Positions 39,993 to 47,305 of a DNA stretch of 53,308 bases are shown piece after piece. The notes under the pieces were generated by a model. That model was not told the origin of the DNA. It saw only the letters and a list, made by a program, of their open reading frames with translations, and made no database searches. Each line of letters begins with the position of its first letter. Position 1 is the stretch's first letter. The translations under genes were made by a program, and so were the position numbers. Origin of the DNA: an uncultured Mucilaginibacter sp. (GTDB lineage Bacteria > Bacteroidota > Bacteroidia > Sphingobacteriales > Sphingobacteriaceae). Location: contig NZ_CAITNG010000141.1 of assembly GCF_903893715.1 (NCBI RefSeq), positions 1 to 53,308 on the forward strand, read 5' to 3'.

Positions 39993-40235
39993 TTAGTAGA
40001 TGCCTTGAAAAAAGCCCGATAACGACACATCAAAATAATAACAGATTTTTCGCAACGTATCCAGTCTGATGTCCACCTTACCCGACTCAAGCCGCGCGAT
40101 GTTGATATTCGTCTCGCTGTAAAACTTTTCCTGGCTCACCTGGTTCTGTCTGCGTAGCCGCTTAATTTGTAAAGCGACTTTCTTTTTAAAAGCTATTTCG
40201 GATGTGTTTAGATATTCAAAATCTGTTAATAGCAT
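39993..40235 (-). CDS. XRE-family helix-turn-helix regulator
   Basis: The 80-residue protein is a compact XRE/Cro-type repressor. An N-terminal arm (MLLTDFEYLNTSEIAFKKKV) leads to the helix-turn-helix: ALQIKRLRRQNQVSQEKFYSETNINIARLESGKVDIRLDTLRKICYYF contains VSQEKFYSETNINIARLES as the recognition part. It ends shortly after FDVSLSGFF. The pnuC gene begins nine bases after its stop codon on the same strand, so it is probably the regulator of the nicotinamide riboside salvage unit, or of itself; no operator was identified. Its promoter must lie in the 460-base gap upstream. Confidence 0.8.
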   Translation of the reverse strand: MLLTDFEYLNTSEIAFKKKVALQIKRLRRQNQVSQEKFYSETNINIARLESGKVDIRLDTLRKICYYFDVSLSGFFQGIY

Positions 40236-40430
40236 AATTCATCAGGTGATTAATCGATAAAAATAGGTAAAAAACAATATTAATTGAATAACCACATCTT
40301 TTTTTAAAAAAATTATTGTTTGGATTAAACCTTTTTCGCCGCTGGTTGTCATATAGTTGTATCAGTTTTGTTAGAAAAGGTATTGCAATCCTGACGTATT
40401 AGTATTTGTACCTTAAGCCTTCGGGTTTTA

Positions 40431-40616
40431 CCTTTGTTTAACAAAAGTGAGTTCAAAGGCATTTTGCGAAAAGTATTACATCTACCTATGAACTACTTTT
40501 CTTTGTTTTGAGTCCTCAGACGCCCAGGCTGAGTATTTGTGTTCTTTGTTTTGGGTTTAATCAATAGTTTAAATTAATTAGGGGAAAGGGAGCTTCAAAA
40601 GAGCTCTCTTTTTTTG
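40431..40616 (+). ncRNA. Candidate structured RNA ending at an intrinsic terminator
   Basis: The 460-base gap between the XRE gene (minus strand) and the acyl-CoA dehydrogenase gene has no open frame, but contains a series of hairpins. They are CCTTTG/CAAAGG (40431-40459), GAAAAGTA/TACTTTTC (40468-40501), CTCAG/CTGAG (40515-40533) and a terminator (40586-40610). A UUCG-capped AAGCC/GGTTT hairpin lies just upstream (40415-40428), so the 5' end may be earlier. All face the plus strand, while no plus-strand gene ends anywhere in the preceding 5 kb, so the terminator needs a transcript of its own. The 5' end and promoter are not defined. A 6S-like or regulatory RNA is possible, but no family match could be made. 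Confidence 0.45.
40586..40616 (+). terminator. Intrinsic terminator of an unannotated plus-strand transcript
   Basis: AAGGGAGCT pairs with AGCTCTCTT (one G-T pair) around TCAAAAG, followed by TTTTTTTG. The minus-strand reading lacks a U-tract. It is 80 bases before the acyl-CoA dehydrogenase start and upstream of its promoter. Confidence 0.75.
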
Positions 40617-40627
40617 TGGAAACATTT

Positions 40628-40647
40628 TTACTATGCATGCATATCAT
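40628..40647. promoter_or_regulatory. MarR-type operator before the acyl-CoA dehydrogenase gene
   Basis: TTACTATGCATGCATATCAT matches the consensus TTACTATGCATGCATAGTAA perfectly in its left half and at 7 of 10 positions in the right half. It ends exactly where the -7 box at 40648 begins, so binding would cover the promoter. Confidence 0.6.
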
Positions 40648-40655
40648 TATATTTG
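40648..40655 (+). promoter_or_regulatory. TAnnTTTG -7 box of the acyl-CoA dehydrogenase gene
   Basis: TATATTTG is a perfect match, abutting the operator and 40 bases before the ATG at 40696. Confidence 0.55.
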
Positions 40656-40695
40656 ATTCAAATTTTAGGTTACATTTAGCTACAAACTCCAAATT

Positions 40696-41835
40696 ATGTA
40701 TTTCAATTTATCCGAAGAACAGCTGATGATTCGCCAGGCCGCGCGCGATTTTGCCCAAACCGAATTGAAACCCGGTGTTATTGAGCGCGACGAGCACCAA
40801 AAATTCCCTGCCGAGCAAGTTAAAAAGCTGGGGGAACTTGGCTTTTTAGGCATGATGGTGGACCCTAAATACGGTGGCAGCGGTATGGATGCCATATCCT
40901 ACGTGCTGGTAATGGAAGAACTGTCAAAAATTGATGCTTCGGCTTCGGTAGTTGTCTCGGTCAATAATTCGCTGGTATGCTACGGCCTCGAAAAATTTGG
41001 TACCGAAGAACAAAAACAAAAATACCTGGTGCCCCTTGCTAAAGGCGAAAAAATTGGCGCTTTCTGCCTTTCGGAACCCGAAGCGGGCTCCGATGCCACA
41101 TCGCAACACACTACCGCCATCGACATGGGCGACCATTACCTGTTGAACGGTACAAAAAACTGGATAACGAATGGCGGAACGGCCTCAACTTATTTGGTGA
41201 TAGCCCAAACAGACGCTGCAAAAAAAAGCCACGGCATCAATGCCCTCATTGTTGAAAAAGGCATGGAAGGCTTTACCGTTGGCCCTAAAGAAAACAAATT
41301 GGGCATCCGCGGGTCCGATACGCATTCGCTCATGTTCACCGATGTTAAAGTACCCAAAGAAAATCGCATCGGCGAAGAAGGCTTTGGCTTTAAATTTGCC
41401 ATGAAAACGCTCGAAGGCGGCCGCATCGGCATCGCGTCGCAGGCCCTGGGCATCGCGTCCGGCGCTTACGAATTGGCCCTGAAATATTCAAAAGAGCGCA
41501 AAACCTTTGGTAAACCTATTGCCGAGCACCAGTCCATCCAATTCAAACTAGCCGATATGGCCACCGAAATTGAGGCCGCCCGCTTGTTATGCTTAAAAGC
41601 TGCCTGGTTAAAAGATAACGGTCTTCCGTATGCCCAAGCCAGCTCCATGGCAAAACTCTTCGCATCCGACGTTGCGATGAGGACAACGGTGGAAGCCGTG
41701 CAAATACACGGCGGTTATGGCTTTGTTAAGGAGTTCCATGTGGAGCGTTTGATGCGCGACGCCAAGATAACCCAGATATACGAAGGCACATCCGAAATTC
41801 AGAAGATTGTCATATCGCGCGAGGTATTAAAGTAA
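40696..41835 (+). CDS. Acyl-CoA dehydrogenase (short/medium-chain type)
   Basis: The 379-residue flavoenzyme is of the standard acyl-CoA dehydrogenase length. Motifs are GAFCLSEPEAGSDATSQHT (about 119-137), WITNGGTASTYLVIAQT, LGIRGSDTHSLMFTDVKVP, GRIGIASQALGIASGAYE and QIHGGYGFVKEFHVERLMRDAKITQIYEGTSEIQK in pieces, with the likely catalytic Glu in YEGTSE. It is closest in plan to butyryl-/short-chain acyl-CoA dehydrogenases that complement the longer FadE. A MarR-type operator next to its -7 box links it to the fadNAE and acyl-CoA synthetase promoters, although it lies 7.7 kb after fadE. It seems to be monocistronic. Confidence 0.92.
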   Translation: MYFNLSEEQLMIRQAARDFAQTELKPGVIERDEHQKFPAEQVKKLGELGFLGMMVDPKYGGSGMDAISYVLVMEELSKIDASASVVVSVNNSLVCYGLEKFGTEEQKQKYLVPLAKGEKIGAFCLSEPEAGSDATSQHTTAIDMGDHYLLNGTKNWITNGGTASTYLVIAQTDAAKKSHGINALIVEKGMEGFTVGPKENKLGIRGSDTHSLMFTDVKVPKENRIGEEGFGFKFAMKTLEGGRIGIASQALGIASGAYELALKYSKERKTFGKPIAEHQSIQFKLADMATEIEAARLLCLKAAWLKDNGLPYAQASSMAKLFASDVAMRTTVEAVQIHGGYGFVKEFHVERLMRDAKITQIYEGTSEIQKIVISREVLK

Positions 41836-41884
41836 TTGTTACACCCCGCTGACCTTAAAATGGGGTTTTAAACCTGTTTATTTA

Positions 41885-41892
41885 TAGATTTG
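41885..41892 (+). promoter_or_regulatory. TAnnTTTG -7 box of the TlpA-like gene
   Basis: TAGATTTG lies 18 bases before the ATG at 41911 and covers the alternative start at 41890, supporting the ATG. Confidence 0.55.
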
Positions 41893-41910
41893 TGCATCAA
41901 CAACTCAAAA

Positions 41911-43131
41911 ATGAACAGGTTTATCGCTTTCTTTTCTATCATATTTCTCTTTTCGGCCAAGGCCGCCATCGCGCAAAGCAAACTGCACGACGGCATCTGG
42001 CACGCCGGTATCAAAACGCAATCGGGCCACGAAATACCTTTTACCTTTAAGGTTACCGATGTATTGGGCAAAAAGCATATCTATATCATGAATAGTTCCG
42101 AACGTTTCAAAGTAACCGATGTTAAAACCAAAGGCGATTCTGTTTGGATACACATGCCCCTTTTTGATGCCGATCTGAAAGGTAAATTTGATGGCAAAGT
42201 ACTGAAAGGCCAATGGATAAAACACCTGCCCAACCGCGAAGCCACCGCCGATTTTTATGCTGTTCGCGGTAATTATCGTTTCTTTAAAACGCCAGCGCCT
42301 GTAACGCATAATGTGCAAGGCCGATGGTCGGCCATATTTGCCGGCGGCGATACCACCGTTGCCGAGTTTAAACAAACGGGTAGTAAAGTAACAGGCACGT
42401 TCTTAACCACCACCGGCGACGACCGATTTTTGGAAGGCACCGTACGCGGCGATAGCTTATACCTGTCCACCTTCGATGGTACGCATGCTTACTTGTTTAC
42501 CGCTAAGATCAACAACGATAACACGTTGACCGACGGCAAGCAATACGCCGGTTACTCGGGCAAAGACCAATGGACGGCCGTAAAAAATCCCAACGCTAAA
42601 CTTCCTGATGCTTACTCACTAACCTATCTCAAACCCGGTACAAAAAAACTGTCCTTTACCTTTACGGGACTTGACGGTAAAAAAGTATCGCTCAGCGACG
42701 ACCGCTTTAAAAATAAGGTGGTTATCCTGCAGATCATGGGTTCATGGTGCCCAAATTGCATGGACGAAACAGCCTACCTGGTCGATTTCTATAAACAATA
42801 TCACCCCAAAGGTGTCGAAGTAGTGGGCCTTGCCTACGAGCGCAGCACCGATTTCGACCGCTCCAAAAAAAGTATCGAACAGTTGAAAGCACGCTTCAAT
42901 GTGCCTTATCCTTTACTGATAACAGGCTATACTAACGATAAAGCCCAGCTAACCAAAAGCTTGCCCATGCTGGCCAACTTCCTCGGTTTCCCTACCACCA
43001 TCATCATCGACAAAAAGGGCGATGTACGCAAAATACACACCGGCTTTAGTGGTCCGGGAACAGGTACTTACTATACCGATTTTACCAAAGAGTTCGAAAA
43101 GTTGAACAATGACCTGCTGGCAGAGAAATAG
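41911..43131 (+). CDS. TlpA-like thiol-disulfide oxidoreductase
   Basis: The 406-residue protein has a signal peptide (FIAFFSIIFLFSAKAAIAQ). A beta-rich N-terminal region (20-235, HDGIWHAGIKTQSGHEIPF, GRWSAIFAGGDTTVAEFKQTG) is followed by a TlpA/AhpC-type thioredoxin domain with the active site GSWCPNCMDE (Cys280, Cys283). Further thioredoxin-fold strands are VEVVGLAYERSTDF and FLGFPTTIIIDKKGDV. It should act in the periplasm, reducing or isomerising disulfides, as in the TlpA-like proteins that Bacteroidota attach to outer-membrane or PUL-type functions. It is convergent with the holin-like gene (stop codons almost touching). Confidence 0.85.
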   Translation: MNRFIAFFSIIFLFSAKAAIAQSKLHDGIWHAGIKTQSGHEIPFTFKVTDVLGKKHIYIMNSSERFKVTDVKTKGDSVWIHMPLFDADLKGKFDGKVLKGQWIKHLPNREATADFYAVRGNYRFFKTPAPVTHNVQGRWSAIFAGGDTTVAEFKQTGSKVTGTFLTTTGDDRFLEGTVRGDSLYLSTFDGTHAYLFTAKINNDNTLTDGKQYAGYSGKDQWTAVKNPNAKLPDAYSLTYLKPGTKKLSFTFTGLDGKKVSLSDDRFKNKVVILQIMGSWCPNCMDETAYLVDFYKQYHPKGVEVVGLAYERSTDFDRSKKSIEQLKARFNVPYPLLITGYTNDKAQLTKSLPMLANFLGFPTTIIIDKKGDVRKIHTGFSGPGTGTYYTDFTKEFEKLNNDLLAEK

Positions 43132-43132
43132 C

Positions 43133-43480
43133 TTAATCCTTCTCCTTTTTAAGCTCCCTGTTGAATATCATCTTGAATATGGCCAAAACGATGGCGAATA
43201 ATGCCGCGTTAAAAAAACCATGCACTTTAAAACCATTCATCCAGTTGCTCACCAGCAGTACCATACACACGCTGATGATGAACGATACCAACCCAAGGGT
43301 AAGGATGTTCAACGGCAGTGTAACAATGCGCAGCAGCAGGCCGATGGTAGCGTTAACAACCGCCAACAGCACGCCCGCAATTACAGCCGTACCATAACCA
43401 TCAACATATACACCCGGGATAATGTATGCCACTATCATAATAGCGAGGCCCGTCAATAAAATTTCGAGTATGAACCGCAT
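43133..43480 (-). CDS. Four-helix phage-holin-like membrane protein (PF04020)
   Basis: The 115-residue protein has four predicted transmembrane helices: FILEILLTGLAIMIVAYIIP, TAVIAGVLLAVVNATIGLLL, ILTLGLVSFIISVCMVLLV and FNAALFAIVLAIFKMIF. It ends with a basic tail, RELKKEKD. It matches the 'Mycobacterial 4 TMS phage holin' family, which is widespread in chromosomes outside any prophage and whose role is unknown. No phage genes are nearby. The ATG at 43480 is chosen because the longer upstream reading is not hydrophobic and overlaps the divergent gene's promoter. It shares an intergenic promoter region with the lipoprotein gene at 43503. Confidence 0.75.
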   Translation of the reverse strand: MRFILEILLTGLAIMIVAYIIPGVYVDGYGTAVIAGVLLAVVNATIGLLLRIVTLPLNILTLGLVSFIISVCMVLLVSNWMNGFKVHGFFNAALFAIVLAIFKMIFNRELKKEKD

Positions 43481-43486
43481 AAGCTT

Positions 43487-43494
43487 TATATTTG
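43487..43494 (+). promoter_or_regulatory. TAnnTTTG -7 box
   Basis: TATATTTG lies eight bases before the ATG at 43503, giving at most a very short leader; the ATG at 43515 would have a leader of about 14 bases. Confidence 0.45.
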
Positions 43495-43502
43495 ATGATA
43501 CA

Positions 43503-43958
43503 ATGTTAAACAAAATGGTTTTGAACACGCGCTGCCTGCCCGTATTTGTTACAGTGCTGTTTTGCCTCTCCTGCCATTCATCCACCGTTGTAAAATCCGG
43601 GGATGCTTACGTCCGCTTATCAAAAGACTCACAAACCGTTTACATAGGTGGTTTAGATTACGCCGTTTTACACGACCTCAAAACCGATACCTTAACAACC
43701 GAGGGCTGGCAAGGTTTGCTTGCGGTATATAAAATGCCTGCCGATACCGATATGCAGGACCTGCAGACACCCCAACCCGGCCAATATACAGTTACCGATA
43801 CTTCCATCGTGTTTAAGCCTGATACGCCTTTCGCCAAACATCACACCTATTTTACCCGTTATTTTGGCGGCCCGCTGGTTAAAAGCGAAATGCAAGTGGT
43901 ACAGAAAAAAGCCAAACTACAGGGCCAGCGTTACAGCCAATCCCTGTTCAAATTTTAA
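43503..43958 (+). CDS. Hypothetical lipoprotein
   Basis: The 151-residue product (from the ATG at 43503) carries a lipoprotein signal (MVLNTRCLPVFVTVLFCLSC, lipobox CLSC). The mature part is DAYVRLSKDSQTVYIGGLDYAVLHDLKTDTLTTEG, an all-beta-looking region, then PQPGQYTVTDTSIVFKPDTPFAKHHTYFTRYF. I do not recognise a family. The start may be the ATG at 43515, which fits the -7 box better. Its stop codon overlaps that of the convergent ksgA gene by four bases. Envelope location is inferred from the lipobox only. Confidence 0.6.
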   Translation: MLNKMVLNTRCLPVFVTVLFCLSCHSSTVVKSGDAYVRLSKDSQTVYIGGLDYAVLHDLKTDTLTTEGWQGLLAVYKMPADTDMQDLQTPQPGQYTVTDTSIVFKPDTPFAKHHTYFTRYFGGPLVKSEMQVVQKKAKLQGQRYSQSLFKF

Positions 43959-44734
43959 CGCTCCAGCGATATTTTATTGGTGAGCGCCACAAAATCGGCA
44001 ACGCTCAGGCGCTCCGCGCGCAGGTCCAGCAGCGGGTCATCACTAATCTTATCTTTCGGGATAACGGACGACACCGCGTTCCGCAAAGTTTTGCGGCGTT
44101 GGTTAAAACCCGCTTTCACCACCTGCCAAAATAACTTCTCATCGCAACCCAATTGGGCGGTTTCGTTTCGCGTTAAGCGGATAACAGCGCTCAGCACCTT
44201 CGGCGGGGGATTAAACACCCCGGCTTTTACGGTAAACAGGTATTCCACTTTATAATAAGCCTGTAAAAACACGCTCAAAATGCCATACTCTTTGCTGCCC
44301 GGTTTAGCCGCGCAACGCTCCGCCACTTCCTTTTGGAACATGCCCACCACCTCAATCACCTGCTGCCGGTTATCCAGCACCTTGAACAATATCTGCGATG
44401 AGATATTATACGGGAAATTGCCTATGATGGCGAATGGCCCGCTAAAGTGCTTGCCAAAATCCATTTCCAAAAAATCATCGTTAATGAGCCTGCTGCCTAA
44501 TTGCGGGTATTTCTTTTGCAGGAATTGGTAACTCTCCGTATCAATGTCTATCAAATAGGTTTCAAAATCGGTTTTCTGCAACAAAAAATCCGACAAAATG
44601 CCCATGCCCGGGCCAACTTCAAGCACTTGTTTATAGCTCTCTGTCAGCTTTAGGCTGTTCACAATCTTTTCGGCAATGTTCTTATCCGTTAAAAAGTGTT
44701 GCCCCAGGTGTTTCTTCGCTCTAACAATGCTCAT
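43955..44734 (-). CDS. ksgA: 16S rRNA dimethyladenosine transferase KsgA/RsmA
   Basis: The 259-residue methyltransferase dimethylates two adjacent adenosines near the 3' end of 16S rRNA late in small-subunit assembly. Visible motifs are KKHLGQHFLTDKNIAEKIV (N-terminus), the SAM-binding VLEVGPGMGILSDFLL (about 38-53), INDDFLEMDF, the catalytic IGNFPYNISSQIL (NFPY type, about 106-118), MFQKEVAERCAAKPGSKEYG and VFNPPPKVLSAVIRL. The length is normal for the family. It is divergent from pdxA, an arrangement that matches the pdxA-ksgA pairing of many bacteria. Confidence 0.95.
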   Translation of the reverse strand: MSIVRAKKHLGQHFLTDKNIAEKIVNSLKLTESYKQVLEVGPGMGILSDFLLQKTDFETYLIDIDTESYQFLQKKYPQLGSRLINDDFLEMDFGKHFSGPFAIIGNFPYNISSQILFKVLDNRQQVIEVVGMFQKEVAERCAAKPGSKEYGILSVFLQAYYKVEYLFTVKAGVFNPPPKVLSAVIRLTRNETAQLGCDEKLFWQVVKAGFNQRRKTLRNAVSSVIPKDKISDDPLLDLRAERLSVADFVALTNKISLER

Positions 44735-44825
44735 TTATAAACTTTATAATTCACACAAATAACGTCATATTTGTGCTTTGTTCGGATAACCTTTTTTTAT
44801 CCGGGCCTAACAACCGAAAGCAAAT

Positions 44826-44887
44826 CAGTGTAATCATCCTCCAAATCGGTGAAATCACTGGGCAATCGGTGTAATCACAATCATATA
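44826..44887 (+). repeat. Word-like leader before pdxA (AATCGGTGTAATCAC type)
   Basis: The leader repeats related words: CAGTGTAATCATCC, AAATCGGTGAAATCACTGGG, CAATCGGTGTAATCACAATC. Unlike the other elements it is mainly direct and not inverted. A weak -7-like CATATTTG lies at 44769-44776. Confidence 0.5.
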
Positions 44888-45940
44888 ATGGACAAATTAA
44901 AAATAGGTATCAGCATAGGCGACGTAAACGGGATAGGCCTCGAGGTCATCATCAAAACTCTGGCCGATAGCCGCATACTCGATTACTTTACCCCCATTGT
45001 TTACGGCCATACCAAAGTGGCGTCCTTTCACCGCAAAGCTTTGGACATGGGCGAGTTCAGCTTCAACGTCATCAACACGCCCGCCGAAGCGCATCCCAAA
45101 CGCGCCAACATGATCAACTGTTGGGAAGAGGATGTAAAAATAGAACTCGGCCAAACCACCGAAACCGGCGGCAAATACGCTTTCATCTCTTTAGAACGCG
45201 CCACCAACGACCTGATATCGGGCCAGATTGACGCGCTCGTTACAGCCCCCATCAACAAACACAATATCCAAAGCGATAGTTTCCATTTCCCTGGCCATAC
45301 CGAGTACTTGCAAGAGCGCGCCGGCGCAACCGATTCCCTGATGTTTTTGGTGAGCGACGACCTGCGCGTAGGCGTGGTAACCGGCCATATCCCGGTGAGC
45401 GACATCGCCTCCAAAATATCACAGGAGAACATAGTTTCCAAGCTGAAACTGATGAACGATAGCCTGAAAAAAGACTTCTGGATACGTAAACCCAAAATTG
45501 CCGTATTAGGGCTAAACCCCCACGCCGGCGATAATGGCCTCATCGGCAATGAGGAACAAACCACCATCATCCCCGCTATCGAACAAGCCAAAGCAAGCGG
45601 CTTGCTGGCAATGGGCCCTTACGCTGCCGACGGTTTCTTCGCCAACGGTGCCTATAAACAATTTGATGCCGTGCTGGCCATGTACCACGACCAGGGTCTT
45701 ATCCCGTTCAAGCACATCGCCTTCGAAAACGGCGTTAACTTTACTGCAGGGCTCAACATCGTGCGCACCTCGCCCGACCACGGCACCGCCTACGATATCG
45801 CCGGCAAAGGCCTGGCCTCCGAAATATCCTTCCGCGAAGCCATGTTCACCGCCATGCACGTTGTAAAAACCCGCCGCGAATCTGCCCAACTGGCCGAAAA
45901 CCCGCTGGTATTCAGCAAACACAGCCGCGATAGGGATTGA
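44888..45940 (+). CDS. pdxA: 4-hydroxythreonine-4-phosphate dehydrogenase PdxA
   Basis: The 350-residue enzyme oxidises 4-phosphohydroxy-L-threonine in pyridoxal phosphate synthesis. Family segments are IGISIGDVNGIGLEVIIK (start), VTAPINKHNIQ, HFPGHTEYLQERAG, GLNPHAGDNGLIGNEE (metal/substrate region), GPYAADGFF, FDAVLAMYHDQGLIPFKHIAF and VRTSPDHGTAYDIAGKG with the metal-binding His. The ATG at 44888 is used, because the codons upstream overlap the word-like leader. It is divergent from ksgA. The gene appears complete and normal. Confidence 0.95.
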   Translation: MDKLKIGISIGDVNGIGLEVIIKTLADSRILDYFTPIVYGHTKVASFHRKALDMGEFSFNVINTPAEAHPKRANMINCWEEDVKIELGQTTETGGKYAFISLERATNDLISGQIDALVTAPINKHNIQSDSFHFPGHTEYLQERAGATDSLMFLVSDDLRVGVVTGHIPVSDIASKISQENIVSKLKLMNDSLKKDFWIRKPKIAVLGLNPHAGDNGLIGNEEQTTIIPAIEQAKASGLLAMGPYAADGFFANGAYKQFDAVLAMYHDQGLIPFKHIAFENGVNFTAGLNIVRTSPDHGTAYDIAGKGLASEISFREAMFTAMHVVKTRRESAQLAENPLVFSKHSRDRD

Positions 45941-46111
45941 TTTTTGTCATTAAGTCATTGGTTATCCCGATAGCTATCGGGAGGTCATTGCCTGTCGAAA
46001 AGTATCAAAAGACCACGCCATTGCTATTCGTTGGCTAACGGGGCAGCACCTTCCGCATGTAAAATAGCCCGCCAACCCAATGACTTAATGACCCAATGAC
46101 CAATGACGTCT
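45941..46111. repeat. Word element after pdxA, with a perfect 16-bp palindrome
   Basis: The left part has GTCATTAAGTCATTGG, then the palindrome CCCGATAGCTATCGGG (45966-45981) and GGTCATTG. The right part has CCAATGACTTAATGAC, CCAATGACCAATGAC, the inverted words. It separates the convergent pdxA and SGNH hydrolase genes. The same palindrome recurs at 47739. Confidence 0.6.
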
Positions 46112-46777
46112 TCACGGCTTAAACAAATACGGCCTCACCGCCTTCTCCCAAATAGCATAGCCTTGGGCGTTCATGTGCAGCATATCGCTAACAAATAGCT
46201 CAGGCATCATTTTGCCGTCTTTCATCATGGGCGTAAAAACATCCACAAACACGGCCTTGCTTTGGGCGGTAATAAACTTCCTGATCAGTGCGTTGGTTGC
46301 CACCGTTTTCTCCACAAACCTCTCCCGCGAAGGGCTGGGCTTAAAGCCGATATACACGATCGGCACCTCGGGCATTTTCGCCCTGATGGCTTTAAATAAA
46401 CGTATCGTCCGGTTCAGTATCGTATCCGGTGTTTCATCGGGCATAACAATATCGTTTTCGCCAACGTACAGCACAATTTGCCGGGGCTGGTAAACAAACA
46501 CCAACTCGTCCAGATAGCGGATAATATCGTTCACATACGCCCCGCCAATGCCCCGGTTCATCACATTATAGGCACCAAAAGCCACCTGCAAATGCTCCCA
46601 TTTCCGTATCGACGAACTCCCTACAAACACAATAGGGTGGGGCTGCTGCTGATAAACTTTATCATAGGCCTTAATGGCCTGCACCTCGTCCCAAAAAGGA
46701 GCTTGGCTTTGCGCCGATGCCGCACCAACCGCAAAAAGCAGCAAAACAAATAGGGATAACCGTTTTAGTAGCAACAT
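46112..46777 (-). CDS. Secreted SGNH/GDSL hydrolase
   Basis: The 221-residue product has a signal peptide (MLLLKRLSLFVLLLFAVGAASA) and a SGNH-type esterase domain. The nucleophile block I is IVFVGSSSIRKWE, block II has NRGIGGAYVNDI, block III has YVGENDI, and block V is the Asp-x-x-His pair DMLHMNAQGYAIW. This resembles the PAF-acetylhydrolase-like group acting on acetylated carbohydrates or lipids. It should act in the periplasm or on the surface. The ATG at 46777 is chosen because it begins the signal peptide; the codons upstream fall inside the CTCCC/GGGAG element. Confidence 0.85.
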   Translation of the reverse strand: MLLLKRLSLFVLLLFAVGAASAQSQAPFWDEVQAIKAYDKVYQQQPHPIVFVGSSSIRKWEHLQVAFGAYNVMNRGIGGAYVNDIIRYLDELVFVYQPRQIVLYVGENDIVMPDETPDTILNRTIRLFKAIRAKMPEVPIVYIGFKPSPSRERFVEKTVATNALIRKFITAQSKAVFVDVFTPMMKDGKMMPELFVSDMLHMNAQGYAIWEKAVRPYLFKP

Positions 46778-46805
46778 GGATTTTAAATTGGACACCATCT
46801 TAAAA

Positions 46806-46838
46806 GTCTCCCCAACCGGGGGAGATTTAGAGGGGGCT
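46806..46838. repeat. 33-base CTCCC/GGGAG intergenic element
   Basis: Counterpart of the element at 26821-26853: same length, same ATTTA spacer and GGGCT end, with CCTCC/GGAGG changed to CTCCC/GGGAG at all three word positions. It lies upstream of the SGNH hydrolase gene. Confidence 0.6.
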
Positions 46839-46885
46839 ATATGTGTAAATATGGGTGTTTATGTTTCGAATATTCAATTATAACA

Positions 46886-47296
46886 TCAACTTCTTCCAAG
46901 TAAATTCAAAAAATCATCGGCCGTAATGACGTTGACTTTGGGGAAAGCAATGTTTTTCACGGCATCAAAATGCTTGTCGTTGGTAACTAAATAATCAGCG
47001 TCCGCGGCTACAGCTATGTCAAAGAATTTATTGTCGTCCGGGTCTGTCAAAATTGCGTTCCAATTGTAATATACTTTTTGTGCGATCACGTCGGGCGATT
47101 CAATAAATATTTCCATCACAATTGCGGCAGTTCCCGGAGCAGAGTGTTCATTTAAAATCTCTTCATATTCTTTAAGGATATCTTCCGAAACTACCAACTG
47201 ATAGCGGCCATCTATAAATGCTTGCCAAATAGGCCGTAACCGGCTACGCATGCCGAGCGAAGCAACAAGAACATTCGAGTCAAGAACAATCCTCAT
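46886..47296 (-). CDS. PIN-domain toxin of a putative TA pair
   Basis: The 136-residue protein is a PIN-domain nuclease of the TIGR00305 type. Acidic active-site residues are in MRIVLDSNVLVASLG (Asp6), LVVSEDILKEYEEIL, ILTDPDDNKFFDIAVAADADYLVTND (the central Asp residues) and the C-terminal VNVITADDFL. These proteins are proposed RNase toxins. The gene begins nine bases after the stop codon of a small upstream gene (47306-47536), its probable antitoxin. Both are on the minus strand and complete. Confidence 0.82.
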   Translation of the reverse strand: MRIVLDSNVLVASLGMRSRLRPIWQAFIDGRYQLVVSEDILKEYEEILNEHSAPGTAAIVMEIFIESPDVIAQKVYYNWNAILTDPDDNKFFDIAVAADADYLVTNDKHFDAVKNIAFPKVNVITADDFLNLLGRS

Positions 47297-47305
47297 TATT
47301 TTTGA

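Noticed and set aside
40236..40695. Thiamine riboswitch upstream of the XRE-pnuC unit
   Set aside because: No conserved thiamine-box sequence is seen on the minus strand in this gap, and the strong hairpins face the plus strand.
41842..41869. Possible terminator after the acyl-CoA dehydrogenase gene
   Set aside because: The ACCCC/GGGGT stem has only five pairs and a 14-base loop, so it was not listed.
43133..43480. Prophage remnant around the holin-like gene
   Set aside because: The family is widespread outside phages and no other phage gene is near.
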